Shown here: piece after piece, positions 36,462-46,388 of the stretch
Layout: the number at the start of each line of letters is the position of its first letter
Numbering within the stretch: position 1 is the first letter of the stretch
Source of the DNA: Ensifer sp. PDNC004
Lineage (GTDB): Bacteria; Pseudomonadota; Alphaproteobacteria; Rhizobiales; Rhizobiaceae
Direction: 5' to 3'
Assembly (NCBI RefSeq): GCF_016919405.1
Contig: NZ_CP070353.1
Coordinates: 3,980,501 to 4,044,500, forward strand
DNA length: 64,000 bases
Notes under the pieces: model-generated
What the model was told of the DNA's origin: nothing
What the model saw: only the letters and a program-made list of their open reading frames with translations
Databases searched by the model: none
Position numbers and translations under genes: made by a program

Positions 36462-38141
36462 ATGACGGAGGTCAAGTCCGATATCGAGATTGCGCGCGCG
36501 GCGAAGAAGAAACCGATCCTCGAGATCGGTGCGGCGCTTGGCATACCGGCAGAGGATTTGCTGCCCTATGGCCATGACAAGGCGAAGATCGGTGCCGATT
36601 TCATTGCCCGGCAGCGCGAAAAGAAGAACGGCCATCTGATCCTGGTGACGGCGATCAACCCGACGCCGGCCGGCGAGGGCAAGACGACGACGACCGTCGG
36701 CCTTGGCGACGGGCTCAACCGCATCGGCAAGAAGGCGATCGTCTGCATCCGCGAGGCCTCGCTCGGCCCCTGTTTCGGCGTCAAGGGCGGCGCGGCCGGC
36801 GGCGGCTATGCGCAGGTGGTGCCGATGGAGGACATGAACCTCCACTTCACCGGCGACTTTCACGCAATCACCTCGGCGCACAATCTGCTCGCGGCTTTGA
36901 TCGACAATCACATCTACTGGGGCAACGAGCAGAACATCGATATCCGTCGCATTGCCTGGCGACGGGTGATGGACATGAACGACCGGGCGCTGCGCAGCAT
37001 CGTCAGTTCGCTCGGCGGGGTCGCCAACGGCTATCCGCGCGAAACCGGTTTCGACATCACTGTTGCCTCCGAAGTGATGGCGATCCTCTGCCTGTCGATG
37101 GACCTGAAGGATCTGGAAAAGCGTCTCGGCAACATCATCATCGGCTATCGCCGCGACAAGAGCCCGGTCTTTGCCCGCGACATCAAGGCGGATGGGGCGA
37201 TGACGGTGCTCTTGAAGGATGCGATGCAGCCGAACCTCGTGCAGACGCTCGAAAACAATCCGGCCTTTGTCCATGGCGGCCCCTTCGCCAATATCGCCCA
37301 TGGCTGCAATTCGGTGGTCGCAACGACGACGGCGCTGAAGCTCGCCGACTATGTGGTGACCGAAGCCGGCTTCGGTGCCGATCTCGGTGCGGAAAAATTC
37401 TTCGACATCAAGTGCCGCAAGGCCGGCCTGAAACCCGATGCCGCGGTGCTGGTTGCGACGGTCAGGGCGATCAAGATGAATGGCGGCGTCAAGAAGGACG
37501 ACCTTGGCCGCGAAAACCTGGAGGCGTTGCGCAAGGGCTGCGCGAATCTCGGCCGGCATGTGCAGAACGTCAAGAAATTCGGTGTTCCCGTCATCGTCGC
37601 GATCAACCACTTCACCTCCGATACCGCGGCCGAAGTGCAGGCGATCAAGGACTATGTGGCGACGCTCGGTGCTGAAGCCGTGCTTTGCCGCCATTGGGCC
37701 GAAGGCTCGGCCGGCATCGAGGAACTTGCGGTGAAGGTGGCGGCACTTGCCGAGGGCGGGCATTCGCAGTTCTCGCCGCTTTATCCTGACGACATGTCGC
37801 TCTTCCACAAGATCGAGACGATCGCCAAGGACATCTACCATGCAAGCGAAGTGATCGCCGACAAGTCGGTGCGCGACCAGCTGCGCAGCTGGGAGGATCA
37901 GGGCTACGGCCATTTGCCGATCTGCATGGCGAAGACGCAATATTCCTTCTCGACCGATCCGAACCTGCGCGGCGCGCCGACAGGCCATGCGGTGCCGATC
38001 CGCGAGGTGCGGCTGGCCGCCGGCGCCGGCTTCATCGTGGTCATCACCGGCGAGATCATGACAATGCCGGGCCTGCCGAAGGTGCCTTCGTCGGAAAAGA
38101 TCTTCCTCAACGAGCAGGGCTATATCGAAGGGCTGTTCTAG
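36462..38141 (+). CDS. fhs: formate-tetrahydrofolate ligase
   Basis: Joins formate to tetrahydrofolate with ATP, giving 10-formyl-THF for one-carbon metabolism. The 559-residue protein carries the family P-loop [18 protein letters not shown], then [35 protein letters not shown] and the C-terminal [21 protein letters not shown] segment. GGGAGGGG precedes ATG 36462. It is 161 bp after the five-gene cluster and is probably transcribed separately. FchA/FolD genes are not in the window. Confidence 0.95.
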   Translation: MTEVKSDIEIARAAKKKPILEIGAALGIPAEDLLPYGHDKAKIGADFIARQREKKNGHLILVTAINPTPAGEGKTTTTVGLGDGLNRIGKKAIVCIREASLGPCFGVKGGAAGGGYAQVVPMEDMNLHFTGDFHAITSAHNLLAALIDNHIYWGNEQNIDIRRIAWRRVMDMNDRALRSIVSSLGGVANGYPRETGFDITVASEVMAILCLSMDLKDLEKRLGNIIIGYRRDKSPVFARDIKADGAMTVLLKDAMQPNLVQTLENNPAFVHGGPFANIAHGCNSVVATTTALKLADYVVTEAGFGADLGAEKFFDIKCRKAGLKPDAAVLVATVRAIKMNGGVKKDDLGRENLEALRKGCANLGRHVQNVKKFGVPVIVAINHFTSDTAAEVQAIKDYVATLGAEAVLCRHWAEGSAGIEELAVKVAALAEGGHSQFSPLYPDDMSLFHKIETIAKDIYHASEVIADKSVRDQLRSWEDQGYGHLPICMAKTQYSFSTDPNLRGAPTGHAVPIREVRLAAGAGFIVVITGEIMTMPGLPKVPSSEKIFLNEQGYIEGLF

Positions 38142-38163
38142 GCGCTCTTGCCTGCCTGAAATA

Positions 38164-38197
38164 CAATGCCGCGGATCCGGGTGGATGCGCGGCATTG
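38164..38197 (+). terminator. fhs hairpin terminator
   Basis: CAATGCCGCG (38164-38173) pairs perfectly with CGCGGCATTG (38188-38197) around a 14-nt loop, 22 bp past the fhs stop. No T-tract follows, so termination efficiency is unclear. Confidence 0.5.
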
Positions 38198-38225
38198 CTG
38201 TGTCCGGGGTCTCCCGCGGCGGAAA

Positions 38226-38735
38226 TCAGGCGGTAAGGCTGAGGAAGTCTGCCTTGCCGAGCGGCACGCCCTTGTAGCGAAGAATGTCGTAGGCGGTCGT
38301 CAGGTGGAAATAGAAGTTCGGCAGCACGAATTTCTGCAGATATTCCTCACCCGTGAGCGTCACCTTCAGCGTCGGGAAATTGAGCACGACCTCGCGGCTG
38401 TCGCTGTCTTCGAGATCGACAGGGCGCACCGTTTCAAGGAAGGCGACGGACTTGGCGATGCGCTGGCGCAGTTCGTCAAACGTCTTTTCCTCGTCCGGGA
38501 ACCGGGGCACTTCGATCGACGTCAGTCGGCCGACGAGACCCTTGCTCGTGTCGCTGGCACGCTGCACCTGACCGGCAAGCGTCAGCATATCGGGCGCCAG
38601 CCGGGCGTTCACGAGATCATCCGTGGAGATGCCTTTTTCCCGGGCGAAAGCCTCTGCCTTGTCGAGCAGCCTGGTGAGGACACCAAGGCCGCGAACGAGT
38701 GCGGGAATGGAGAGTTGGTACATCGTCAATGCCAT
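38226..38735 (-). CDS. DUF1993 family protein
   Basis: A 169-residue helical protein matching DUF1993, a DinB-like four-helix-bundle family of unknown function. Seen: YQLSIPALVRGLGVLTRLLD, ARLAPDMLTLAGQVQRASD and NFYFHLTTAYDILRYKGVPL, where the last His lies in the family core. Start is ATG 38735 after AAGGAAA. It is convergent with fhs. No functional partner nearby. Confidence 0.82.
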   Translation of the reverse strand: MALTMYQLSIPALVRGLGVLTRLLDKAEAFAREKGISTDDLVNARLAPDMLTLAGQVQRASDTSKGLVGRLTSIEVPRFPDEEKTFDELRQRIAKSVAFLETVRPVDLEDSDSREVVLNFPTLKVTLTGEEYLQKFVLPNFYFHLTTAYDILRYKGVPLGKADFLSLTA

Positions 38736-38944
38736 GACAGATTTCCTTGAGAAGGGGCGCAAAACGGGTGGATTTTCCTCGCGCCGTATTTGGGAGCAGG
38801 GGCGGGCTCCTGCAAGGCGCGCGGCCCGGTATCTTTTGGGCTATGGGAGGCTTGCGGGAGACGTTAGGACGCGGGCGCCTGTCTCTCGCCAGGACACATG
38901 GTCTCGTGCATTGATCGGCGCAGGAACGCATCAGGGACGCCACA

Positions 38945-39397
38945 ATGACGCCAGAGGAACTTCAGGCCTATCTTCATAACCACATCCCGCTGTCGGCGGC
39001 GATGCAGGTGCGGGTGGATGCGGTAGCGGACGATCACGTGCAGCTCTCGGCACCGCTTGCGCCCAACATCAACCACCGCGAAACGGTGTTCGGCGGCAGC
39101 GCCTCGGCGCTTGCGATCCTGTCGGCCTGGTCGCTGCTGCATGTGCGCTTGCGCCAAAGCGGGGTGGCGGCGCGGCTGGTGATCCAGAGCAACCGGATGG
39201 ATTATCTGAAGCCGGTGGCCGGTGCCTTCTCCGCACGCTCGTCGCTGGCGGATGCCGGGCAATGGCCGGGCTTTCTGCGATTGCTCGAACGGCGGGGCAA
39301 GGCGCGGGCCGTGGTCGTTGCAGACCTCCTCGACGGCGACAGCGTGGCCGGTCGCTTCGAGGGCGAGTTCGTCGCCCTTGGCCACGGAAACGATTGA
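38945..39397 (+). CDS. YiiD-type hotdog thioesterase
   Basis: A 150-residue protein of the thioesterase domain found at the C-terminus of YiiD. The hotdog-fold signature is visible in LSAPLAPNINHRETVFGGSA, where the helix begins at FGGSASALAILSAWSL. It probably hydrolyses an acyl-CoA or acyl-ACP. It stands alone without the acetyltransferase half found in enterobacterial YiiD. Native substrate unknown. Confidence 0.78.
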   Translation: MTPEELQAYLHNHIPLSAAMQVRVDAVADDHVQLSAPLAPNINHRETVFGGSASALAILSAWSLLHVRLRQSGVAARLVIQSNRMDYLKPVAGAFSARSSLADAGQWPGFLRLLERRGKARAVVVADLLDGDSVAGRFEGEFVALGHGND

Positions 39398-39416
39398 GGG
39401 CCGGCGAGCCGTTCTC

Positions 39417-40328
39417 CTAGCGGCAGTAGCGGTAGTCGTTGCGGCGTTCGATCACGTCGAGATGCAGGTGCGTCTCGTGGGCGGCGTCGCTGCCGGGGTC
39501 GAGCACGGTCTTGAAGTAGAGGCAGGCGGACGCAGTGACCGCGCGCTGGAAGGCACCGTCCATGGTGCCGTCCTCGTCGCGCGGCTGGATGGCGATCGTC
39601 GTGCCGTTGCTTAACGTGAAGGAGGCGATGTCGACGGCGTTGCCGTGCGCATGCTCGGATATCTTGCCCGTCGTCGCATTGTTGCGCAGGCGGCAGATAT
39701 AGGTCGATGCCTGGTTCAGCGCCTTGATCTTGATTGTCTTGTCGAAGGCGACTTCCGCGGCCGGCTGGGCGGTCTCCTTGGTCCAGCGCGCCAGCGCCAG
39801 CGCGGTTTCGCAGCGCATCAGCCCCTTGGGCGCGAGCGTGACGCCGGGCAGAATGCCGGTGACCTCCAGCGGCTTGTCGATGCCGCAGCCCTTGCCGTCG
39901 TCGATGCGCTTGGCTTCGTCGAAGGTCGCGCCGATCGCATTCAGATCGGCGACGCATTTTGCATAGTCGGCGGCATTCTCCGCCTCCACCGGCGGATAGA
40001 CGATTGGCGCCGGTTTTTCTTCTTTCTTCTCGTCGGCGGGCTGGCCCTTTCCGTCCGTAGCGGGCTTCTGATCCCCAGCCGCGCCTTCACTGCCGTCCTT
40101 CGGCTTCGGCTCAGGCACAGCCTGTTTGTCGATGGCCGGCGGCACCTTTGACGGATCGGCCCTGCCATCGTCCGTCGGCGTTGCCGGTTTTTCGTCGGGT
40201 GTTGGAACAGCCTCTTTCGTTTCCGCCTCGCTCGGCGGCTTCTTGAGCGGGACCGGTCCGGATTTCGGCAGGCTGGCGCCGGTGAGGATCAGGAGTGACA
40301 GCAGGATCAAGGGAAAAGAGCGACGCAT
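39417..40328 (-). CDS. extensin-like secreted protein, LAS-type peptidase fold
   Basis: A 303-residue exported protein. A signal peptide (MRRSFPLILLSLLILTGASL) is followed by a long Pro/Lys/Glu-rich linker (about 25-125) and an extensin-like C-terminal domain. The domain carries SEHAHGNAVDIASF and ETHLHLDVI, His/Asp/His motifs matching zinc-dependent LAS-type D-Ala-D-Ala peptidases, plus several cysteines. It may trim peptidoglycan in the periplasm. AAGGA precedes ATG 40328; an upstream in-frame extension overlaps the shmR promoter and is unlikely. Confidence 0.8.
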   Translation of the reverse strand: MRRSFPLILLSLLILTGASLPKSGPVPLKKPPSEAETKEAVPTPDEKPATPTDDGRADPSKVPPAIDKQAVPEPKPKDGSEGAAGDQKPATDGKGQPADEKKEEKPAPIVYPPVEAENAADYAKCVADLNAIGATFDEAKRIDDGKGCGIDKPLEVTGILPGVTLAPKGLMRCETALALARWTKETAQPAAEVAFDKTIKIKALNQASTYICRLRNNATTGKISEHAHGNAVDIASFTLSNGTTIAIQPRDEDGTMDGAFQRAVTASACLYFKTVLDPGSDAAHETHLHLDVIERRNDYRYCR

Positions 40329-40483
40329 CCGGTTCCTTTCTCGTTGCCCCCGCAGTGGGTCCGGAAGGAAGGGAACGCACGGAACCGGATCTGGTTTCAT
40401 CCGGCCTTCGGCAAAAGCGTTGCAGTTTGGCAACGCCTCGAATTGGCACGACCCCATAAATTGTGGGGACTGCCTTTGTATGT

Positions 40484-40498
40484 TGACAAGAACACTCA
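40484..40498 (+). promoter_or_regulatory. iron-responsive operator (RirA-type) at shmR
   Basis: TGACAAGAACACTCA fits the rhizobial iron-responsive operator core TGA-N9-TCA. It overlaps a TTGACA -35 element (40483-40488), with a weak TATGCG -10 at 40506-40511 after a 17-bp spacer. Repression by RirA with iron is the expected outcome. Confidence 0.55.
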
Positions 40499-40623
40499 TG
40501 TTTTTTATGCGGCTTAAATGAGGCGACGACATGTCGCGCCGCTTTAGAATCTACCGCCCAGCCAGCCCCTTGAGTTTGCCGCTCAACAGCAAGCCCGGCC
40601 TCCGAAAATCAAAGGATTGGTCC

Positions 40624-42726
40624 ATGCTCACCCGGCATCGTCGCCTGGCTCTTTTGGCTTGCACGACAACTCTTGCAATTTCATTCGCTACCGTCGCATT
40701 CGCGCAAAGCGCAACAACCCAGGCTAAGTCGGAAGAGAAGGCCGAGGAGACAATAAAGGGCGAAACTTACCTCTCGCCGATCGTTGCCAAGGGCGGGCGC
40801 ACCGCTGACCCCTATGCCAAGCCCGGCCCCGTCAGCGTCGTCACGACGGACCAGATCGATCTGCAGTCGGGCCAGGAAACCGACGACCTTCTGCGCGGCG
40901 TTCCGGGAACGTCGACGGCGAACAATCCGCAGAACCCGGGTGTTGCTGTCAACATTCGTGGTTTTGAGGGGTCCGGCCGCGTCAACATGATGATCGACGG
41001 CGTTCGCCAGAACTTCCGGTTTACCGGTCACGAAGCCCAGGGCTTTGCCTATTTCGACCCGGCGTTCCTGTCCGAGATCGACGTGACGCGCGGCGCCGTC
41101 ACCGGTGTCGGCGGCGGCGCGCTCGCCGGTTCCGTCAATTTCAAGACCTATGACGTCGAGGACCTGATCCAGGACGGCAAGAACTATGGCGGCATCGCAT
41201 CCGCAACCTATGGCACGAACGGCGCCGGATGGTCGGAGTCGCTGATCGGTGCCTATCGTTTCAACGATGTCTTCTCGGTGCTTGGCGGTATCAGCAAGGC
41301 CGATCCCGGCAACTACGACAACGGCAACGGCGTCCAGGTCCCCTTCACCGAGGAGGATCTTCTCTCGGGCCTCTTGAAGTTTGAAGTGACGCCGGACAAG
41401 GATCACACGTTCAAGCTTACCGGGGTCACCTATGACAACGACTTCTTCGCGAACTCCTATTTCCAAAACGTGAAGAACCAGACGGTTTCGGCCAGCTACG
41501 CCTACACGCCGGACAACGAACTCATCGACTTCCGTGCCAATGCCTACTGGAACCGGCTGAAGATGAAGTACGACACCGACATTCGCGGCGGCGGCACGGC
41601 CGCCGGTCGTCGAATCACCGACACCGGCAAGGGCTTTGACATCTCGAACACCTCGCTGTTCGACCTTGGCGACGTTGCCGTGAAGGCGAACTACGGCGTC
41701 GAGTATTTCCGCGACGACTACGATGTCATCAACAGCACGGCCCGGCCGGGCGCCGGTGTCAACGGTAGCGGCACCAATGCCACCACCGGCGTCTTCAGCA
41801 ACACGACTTTCACCTATGGCATGCTGGATCTGACGGCTGGCCTCAGGTGGGATCACTTCAGCCTCGATGGCTCCGGCGCCGTCGTTGCCGGCAACCCGAT
41901 CGGCCTTCCCGCCGGGCCCTATACGGTCGACAAGTCCGACGGCCGCCTCAACCCGAGCGTCACGGTCGCGCTCAATCCGACGGACTGGTTCCAGCCCTAC
42001 GTGACCTACGCGGAAACCTCGCGTTCGCCGACGGTCAACGAGACCTTTGCCGGCGGCACCCATCCGGGTCCTTCGGGCCAGTCGTTCTTCCCCAATCCAT
42101 TCCTCGAGCCGGAAACGTCCAAGGGTTGGGAAATCGGTGCGAACTTCGCCTTCGACGGCCTGCTCGACTCGAGCGACAGCCTGCGGGTGAAGGCCAATTA
42201 TTTCCATAACCGCATCGACAACTACATCACCGCCGTCCTGCTCAACGGCGGTCGACAGATCTTCTTCGCCAACACCCCGGGCACGTCGACCGTCCAGGGC
42301 TTCGAACTGCAGGCGGCCTACGATGCTGGCTACGTATTCGGCGACCTTGCCTATACCTACACCGACAGCAAGCTGCCGAGCCAGGTCAACGGTTTCGGCG
42401 TCCAGAGCTACCTGCCTGAAAACATCATCAGCGCAACGCTCGGCGCACGTTTCCTCGAGGACCAGCGCCTTTCGGTCGGTACGCGTCTCTATGCCGTTTC
42501 GAACGCCTATGTCGGCGAGATCAATCGCACGCCGCCGAACGTGCCTGGCTACGGTCTGGTGGACCTTTTCGCCAACTACAAGTTCGAAAACGGCTTCGAG
42601 GTCACGGCCCAGGTCACGAACCTGTTCGACAAGACCTACACACCGTCGTCGAGCACGATCGCCGGCAGCACGATCGATACCGGCCGCGGCCGCACCTTCC
42701 TGGTCACGGCTAAGGCGAAGTTCTGA
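40624..42726 (+). CDS. shmR: TonB-dependent haem receptor
   Basis: A 700-residue outer-membrane receptor of the haem/haemoglobin class. Signal peptide about residues 1-27 (ending VAFAQS), plug domain about 50-165 (PVSVVTTDQIDLQSGQETDD, NIRGFEGSGRVNMMIDGVRQ), then a 22-strand barrel ending in a C-terminal aromatic (AKAKF). The NPNAS/FRAP-type haem loop appears as YAETSRSPTVNETFAGGTHP. Position directly upstream of trpE(G) matches my memory of shmR in S. meliloti. An iron-responsive operator sits in the promoter. It needs TonB and a periplasmic haem ABC importer, neither in the window. Confidence 0.87.
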   Translation: MLTRHRRLALLACTTTLAISFATVAFAQSATTQAKSEEKAEETIKGETYLSPIVAKGGRTADPYAKPGPVSVVTTDQIDLQSGQETDDLLRGVPGTSTANNPQNPGVAVNIRGFEGSGRVNMMIDGVRQNFRFTGHEAQGFAYFDPAFLSEIDVTRGAVTGVGGGALAGSVNFKTYDVEDLIQDGKNYGGIASATYGTNGAGWSESLIGAYRFNDVFSVLGGISKADPGNYDNGNGVQVPFTEEDLLSGLLKFEVTPDKDHTFKLTGVTYDNDFFANSYFQNVKNQTVSASYAYTPDNELIDFRANAYWNRLKMKYDTDIRGGGTAAGRRITDTGKGFDISNTSLFDLGDVAVKANYGVEYFRDDYDVINSTARPGAGVNGSGTNATTGVFSNTTFTYGMLDLTAGLRWDHFSLDGSGAVVAGNPIGLPAGPYTVDKSDGRLNPSVTVALNPTDWFQPYVTYAETSRSPTVNETFAGGTHPGPSGQSFFPNPFLEPETSKGWEIGANFAFDGLLDSSDSLRVKANYFHNRIDNYITAVLLNGGRQIFFANTPGTSTVQGFELQAAYDAGYVFGDLAYTYTDSKLPSQVNGFGVQSYLPENIISATLGARFLEDQRLSVGTRLYAVSNAYVGEINRTPPNVPGYGLVDLFANYKFENGFEVTAQVTNLFDKTYTPSSSTIAGSTIDTGRGRTFLVTAKAKF

Positions 42727-42748
42727 TAGAGTCAGATCAATTCCAGTC

Positions 42749-42779
42749 GGGCGGCTCTTCGGGGCCGCCTCCTTTTTTT
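42749..42779 (+). terminator. shmR intrinsic terminator
   Basis: GGCGGC (42750-42755) pairs with GCCGCC (42764-42769) around TCTTCGGG, followed by seven T residues (42773-42779). Confidence 0.8.
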
Positions 42780-42813
42780 GACGCAACCGTGACGATGCGC
42801 GCCGCTTTCCCGC

Positions 42814-42842
42814 TTGCGCATGGCACCAACCCAAGCTAACAC
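42814..42842 (+). promoter_or_regulatory. trpL promoter
   Basis: TTGCGC (42814-42819), a 17-bp spacer and TAACAC (42837-42842). The predicted transcript start falls on or next to the A of the leader ATG at 42851, eight bases after the -10 box, in line with the leaderless trpL transcript known in S. meliloti. Confidence 0.65.
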
Positions 42843-42850
42843 TTTCGCCC

Positions 42851-42895
42851 ATGGAAAACGCACGCAACATTTCGATCTGGTGGTGGGCTCGCTGA
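42851..42895 (+). CDS. trpL: trp leader peptide
   Basis: A 14-codon open frame, [14 protein letters not shown], with three consecutive Trp codons (42878-42886). In S. meliloti the peptide is [14 protein letters not shown], so the last nine residues are identical. Ribosome stalling on the Trp codons controls read-through into trpE(G). No Shine-Dalgarno precedes it, as expected for a leaderless transcript. The S. meliloti peptide also has trans roles in antibiotic-responsive RNA complexes. Confidence 0.93.
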   Translation: [14 protein letters not shown]

Positions 42896-42930
42896 AGCGG
42901 CCTTGACCAGTCATGCGTGATTGAGAGATG

Positions 42931-42962
42931 AAGCCGCCCGGAGATTTCGAGGCGGCTTTTTT
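42931..42962 (+). terminator. trp attenuator terminator
   Basis: AAGCCGCC (42931-42938) pairs with GGCGGCTT (42951-42958) around a 12-nt loop, with the T-run extending to 42962. Confidence 0.92.
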
Positions 42963-43006
42963 GTATCCAGGCCGCTCAAGGACCGGGCTTTTACGGAGCG
43001 ATGCGA

Positions 43007-45196
43007 ATGGCAACGGTAATTCTCGAGGGCGGAGCGGAGAGCTACACCACCAAAGGCGGCATTGTGGTGACGCGCAGGCGACGCGAGGCCTCGTATGGCC
43101 AGGCGATCGCGAGCTATGTCGACAAGCTCGACGAGCGCCGCGGCGCAGTGTTCTCCTCCAACTACGAATATCCCGGCCGCTACACCCGCTGGGACACGGC
43201 CGTCGTCGATCCGCCGCTCGGTATCTCCTCCTTCGGCCGCGCGCTCTGGATTGAGGCCTACAACGGCCGCGGCGAAGTGCTGCTTGCGATCATCGCCGAG
43301 CACCTGAAGACCGTCGCCGACATCACGCTCGGTGCTTCTACCAGCCGTCGCCTGGATCTGACCATCAACGCACCGGATCGCGTCTTCACCGAGGAAGAGC
43401 GCTCGAAGATGCCGACGGTCTTCAGCGTGCTTCGCGCCGTCACCAACCTCTTCCATTCGGCCGAGGATGCGAGCCTCGGGCTCTACGGCGCTTTCGGCTA
43501 CGACCTTGCCTTCCAGTTCGATGCAATCGACTTGAAGCTCAAGCGCCCCGACGACCAGCGCGACATGGTGCTGTTCCTGCCGGACGAGATCCTCGTCGTC
43601 GACCATTATGCGGCGAAGGCCTGGATCGACCGCTACGATTTCGCCAAGGACGGCAAGACCACCGAGGGCAAGGCGGAAGAGATCGCCAGCGAGCCCTTCA
43701 AGACCGTCGACACCATCCCGCCGCATGGCGACCATCACCCGGGCGAATACGCCGAGCTCGTCGTCAAGGCGAAGGAGAGCTTCCGCCGCGGCGACCTCTT
43801 CGAGGTGGTGCCCGGGCAGAAATTCTACGAGCGCTGCGAGAGCAAGCCGTCGGAAATTTCCAACCGGCTGAAGGCGATCAATCCGTCGCCCTATTCCTTC
43901 TTCATCAATCTCGGGAACCAGGAATATCTCGTCGGCGCGTCGCCGGAAATGTTTGTGCGCGTTTCGGGCCGCCGCATCGAGACCTGCCCGATCTCGGGCA
44001 CGATCAAGCGCGGCGACGACCCGATCGCCGACAGCGAGCAGATCCTGAAGCTGCTCAACTCCAAGAAGGACGAATCCGAACTCACCATGTGCTCGGACGT
44101 CGACCGCAACGACAAGAGCCGCGTCTGCGTGCCGGGTTCCGTCAAGGTCATCGGCCGCCGGCAGATCGAGATGTATTCGCGCCTCATCCATACCGTTGAT
44201 CATATCGAAGGGCGCCTGCGCGACGACATGGACGCCTTCGACGGGTTCCTCAGCCACGCCTGGGCGGTCACCGTCACCGGCGCACCGAAGCTCTGGGCCA
44301 TGCGCTTCATCGAAAGCCATGAGAAGAGCCCGCGCGCATGGTATGGTGGCGCCATCGGCATGGTCGGCTTCAACGGCGACATGAATACGGGCCTGACGCT
44401 GCGCACGATCCGCATCAAGGATGGTATCGCCGAAGTCAGGGCAGGGGCGACGCTGCTTTACGATTCAAACCCGGAAGAAGAAGAAGCCGAAACCGAACTG
44501 AAGGCCTCCGCCATGATCGCTGCCATTCGCGACGCGAAATCCGCCAACGCCGGCAAGGCCGGGCGCGATGTCGCTGCCGTCGGCGCCGGCGTCAACATCC
44601 TGCTCGTCGATCACGAGGACAGCTTCGTCCATACGCTTGCAAACTACTTCCGCCAGACGGGGGCGACCGTCACGACGGTGCGCACGCCGGTGGCCGAAGA
44701 GATCTTCGATCGGGTGAAGCCGGATCTCGTGGTGCTATCGCCCGGACCGGGCAACCCCAGGGATTTCGACTGCAAGGCGACGATCAAGAAGGCGCGGGCG
44801 CGTGACCTGCCGATCTTCGGCGTCTGCCTCGGTCTGCAGGCGCTTGCCGAAGCCTATGGCGGCGATCTGCGCCAACTGGCGATCCCGATGCACGGTAAGC
44901 CGTCGCGCATCAGGGTGCTGGAGCCCGGCATCGTCTTTTCCGGTCTCGGCAAGGAAGTGACCGTCGGTCGTTACCATTCGATCTTTGCCGATCCGGCAAG
45001 CCTGCCTGCCGACTTCATGATCACCGCCGAAAGCGAAGACGGCACGATCATGGGCATCGAGCACACCAAGGAGCCGGTGGCTGCGGTGCAGTTCCACCCG
45101 GAATCTATCATGACGCTCGGCGGCGACGCCGGCATGCGGATGATTGAGAACGTCGTGGCGCATCTCGCCAAGCGCGCCAAGGTCAAGGCCGCCTGA
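43007..45196 (+). CDS. trpE(G): fused anthranilate synthase TrpE(G)
   Basis: A single 729-residue chain with both anthranilate synthase activities, converting chorismate and glutamine to anthranilate. The TrpE part (about 1-515) ends in [16 protein letters not shown] and [20 protein letters not shown]; the TrpG amidotransferase part (about 530-729) has Cys in [16 protein letters not shown] and the His-Glu pair in [13 protein letters not shown]. The fused form is typical of Rhizobiales. I use ATG 43007 (GGAG 8 nt upstream) rather than ATG 43001. Expression is controlled by the trpL attenuator directly upstream; tryptophan feedback is known for the family. Confidence 0.97.
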   Translation: MATVILEGGAESYTTKGGIVVTRRRREASYGQAIASYVDKLDERRGAVFSSNYEYPGRYTRWDTAVVDPPLGISSFGRALWIEAYNGRGEVLLAIIAEHLKTVADITLGASTSRRLDLTINAPDRVFTEEERSKMPTVFSVLRAVTNLFHSAEDASLGLYGAFGYDLAFQFDAIDLKLKRPDDQRDMVLFLPDEILVVDHYAAKAWIDRYDFAKDGKTTEGKAEEIASEPFKTVDTIPPHGDHHPGEYAELVVKAKESFRRGDLFEVVPGQKFYERCESKPSEISNRLKAINPSPYSFFINLGNQEYLVGASPEMFVRVSGRRIETCPISGTIKRGDDPIADSEQILKLLNSKKDESELTMCSDVDRNDKSRVCVPGSVKVIGRRQIEMYSRLIHTVDHIEGRLRDDMDAFDGFLSHAWAVTVTGAPKLWAMRFIESHEKSPRAWYGGAIGMVGFNGDMNTGLTLRTIRIKDGIAEVRAGATLLYDSNPEEEEAETELKASAMIAAIRDAKSANAGKAGRDVAAVGAGVNILLVDHEDSFVHTLANYFRQTGATVTTVRTPVAEEIFDRVKPDLVVLSPGPGNPRDFDCKATIKKARARDLPIFGVCLGLQALAEAYGGDLRQLAIPMHGKPSRIRVLEPGIVFSGLGKEVTVGRYHSIFADPASLPADFMITAESEDGTIMGIEHTKEPVAAVQFHPESIMTLGGDAGMRMIENVVAHLAKRAKVKAA

Positions 45197-45248
45197 TTAG
45201 CCCGGCAATCCCCTATTCCGGGATGGAGCAGATGTTGACGAAGACAAG

Positions 45249-45281
45249 GTGCCGCTTCCACCGTGGAGGCGGCACTTTCTG
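45249..45281 (+). terminator. trpE(G) terminator
   Basis: GTGCCGC (45249-45255) pairs with GCGGCAC (45269-45275), and the inner TTCCAC pairs with GTGGAG, followed by TTTCTGTTT. It overlaps nothing coding and sits before the convergent LysR gene. Confidence 0.8.
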
Positions 45282-45284
45282 TTT

Positions 45285-46211
45285 CTACTGTGCCGCCTGA
45301 ATGGCCGGCACATTCTCGCAGCGATCGGCAAACAGTCGCTCGCTCAGAAAATCGACGAAGACGCGGACCTTGGGGGAGAGGTGACGGTTCGACGGCCACA
45401 GCAGGTGGAACTGTCCGGGCGCGTCGAGATGGGCGTCGAGCAAGGTGTGCAGTCTGCCGTGGCGAAGATGGTGGCGGGCGAGAAAGTCCGGCAGGCAGCC
45501 GATGCCGAGGCCGCTAAGCACGGCGCCGCCGAGCGCTTCCATGTTGTTGCAGTTGAGCACGGTCTTGAGGCGTGGCTCCTTTCCCTCAGGCGGCAGCGTG
45601 ATCGGCCATTCCTGCAGTTTGCGGCTGTTGGGAAAGCGAAAGCGGATCGCGTGGTGGCCATCGAGATCGCGCGGGCATTCGGGCGTGCCGTGTCGGTCGA
45701 GATAGGCGGGTGCCGCGCAAAGCAGAAGCTGGAAAGGCCTGAGCGCCCGGGTCATCAGCCGCGAATCCGGCAGCACGCCGCTGCGAATGGCGACATCCAC
45801 TTCCTCGTCGATCAGATCGACGATGCGGTCGTTGAAGTCGAGATCGAGTTCGACTTCGGGGTAGCGCCGCACGAATTCCGGCAGCACGGGCAGCAATAGA
45901 TGGTAGCTGACGATCGGCACGCTGACGCGCAGCCGTCCGCGCGGCACGGCCACCGCCTCGGCCAACGATGCCTCGGCGTCGTCGAGATCGTCGAGGATGC
46001 GGCGGCAGCGCTCATGAAAGAGCCGGCCTTCCTCGGTCAACCTTATGCTTCTGGTCGAGCGCTGCAGCAGGCGGACGCCGAGCTCTCGTTCGAGATTGGT
46101 GACGGCCTTGCCGACCGCTGAAGCGGACAGACCGAGCACGCGCCCGGCGGCAACGAAGCTGCCGAGATCGGCCGTGCGGACGAAGGCGGTCAAGCCGCTC
46201 AGGCGATCCAT
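45285..46211 (-). CDS. LysR-family regulator
   Basis: A 308-residue LysR regulator: N-terminal winged helix (GLTAFVRTADLGSFVAAGRV, LGLSASAVGKAVTNLERELG) and a two-lobe effector domain (RLRVSVPIVSYHLLLPVLPE; GGAVLSGLGIGCLPDFLARH). It is divergent from a drug-efflux type MFS gene across 177 bp, the usual arrangement for a regulator and its target. The effector is not evident from sequence. Confidence 0.87.
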   Translation of the reverse strand: MDRLSGLTAFVRTADLGSFVAAGRVLGLSASAVGKAVTNLERELGVRLLQRSTRSIRLTEEGRLFHERCRRILDDLDDAEASLAEAVAVPRGRLRVSVPIVSYHLLLPVLPEFVRRYPEVELDLDFNDRIVDLIDEEVDVAIRSGVLPDSRLMTRALRPFQLLLCAAPAYLDRHGTPECPRDLDGHHAIRFRFPNSRKLQEWPITLPPEGKEPRLKTVLNCNNMEALGGAVLSGLGIGCLPDFLARHHLRHGRLHTLLDAHLDAPGQFHLLWPSNRHLSPKVRVFVDFLSERLFADRCENVPAIQAAQ

Positions 46212-46388
46212 TGCTTCTCCATTCGAGCGCTTTATTCCGGTATAAATGGCATCGCGGTGTGATTTTCATCCGATTATGTCGAAACTATCCTGCATCCGTC
46301 AATCGATACCCGGCAACTGCCGACATCAAGACGGAGGTCCGGCGGGCCTGCGCGGGTATCCCTTTTGCTCGAACGGATGGAACGGGGA

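Larger units (their letters stand above)
42851..42962 (+). ncRNA. rnTrpL: rnTrpL attenuator RNA
   Basis: The attenuated transcript runs from the leader ATG to the terminator U-tract, about 112 nt. GCGGC (42897-42901) can pair with GCCGC (42933-42937) as the antiterminator, competing with the terminator stem AAGCCGCC/GGCGGCTT. In S. meliloti the released RNA acts in trans on trpDC mRNA; that role is presumed here. Confidence 0.85.

Noticed and set aside
40681..42870. A 729-codon minus-strand open frame
   Set aside because: Exactly antisense to the TonB-dependent receptor, whose plug and barrel motifs are unmistakable.
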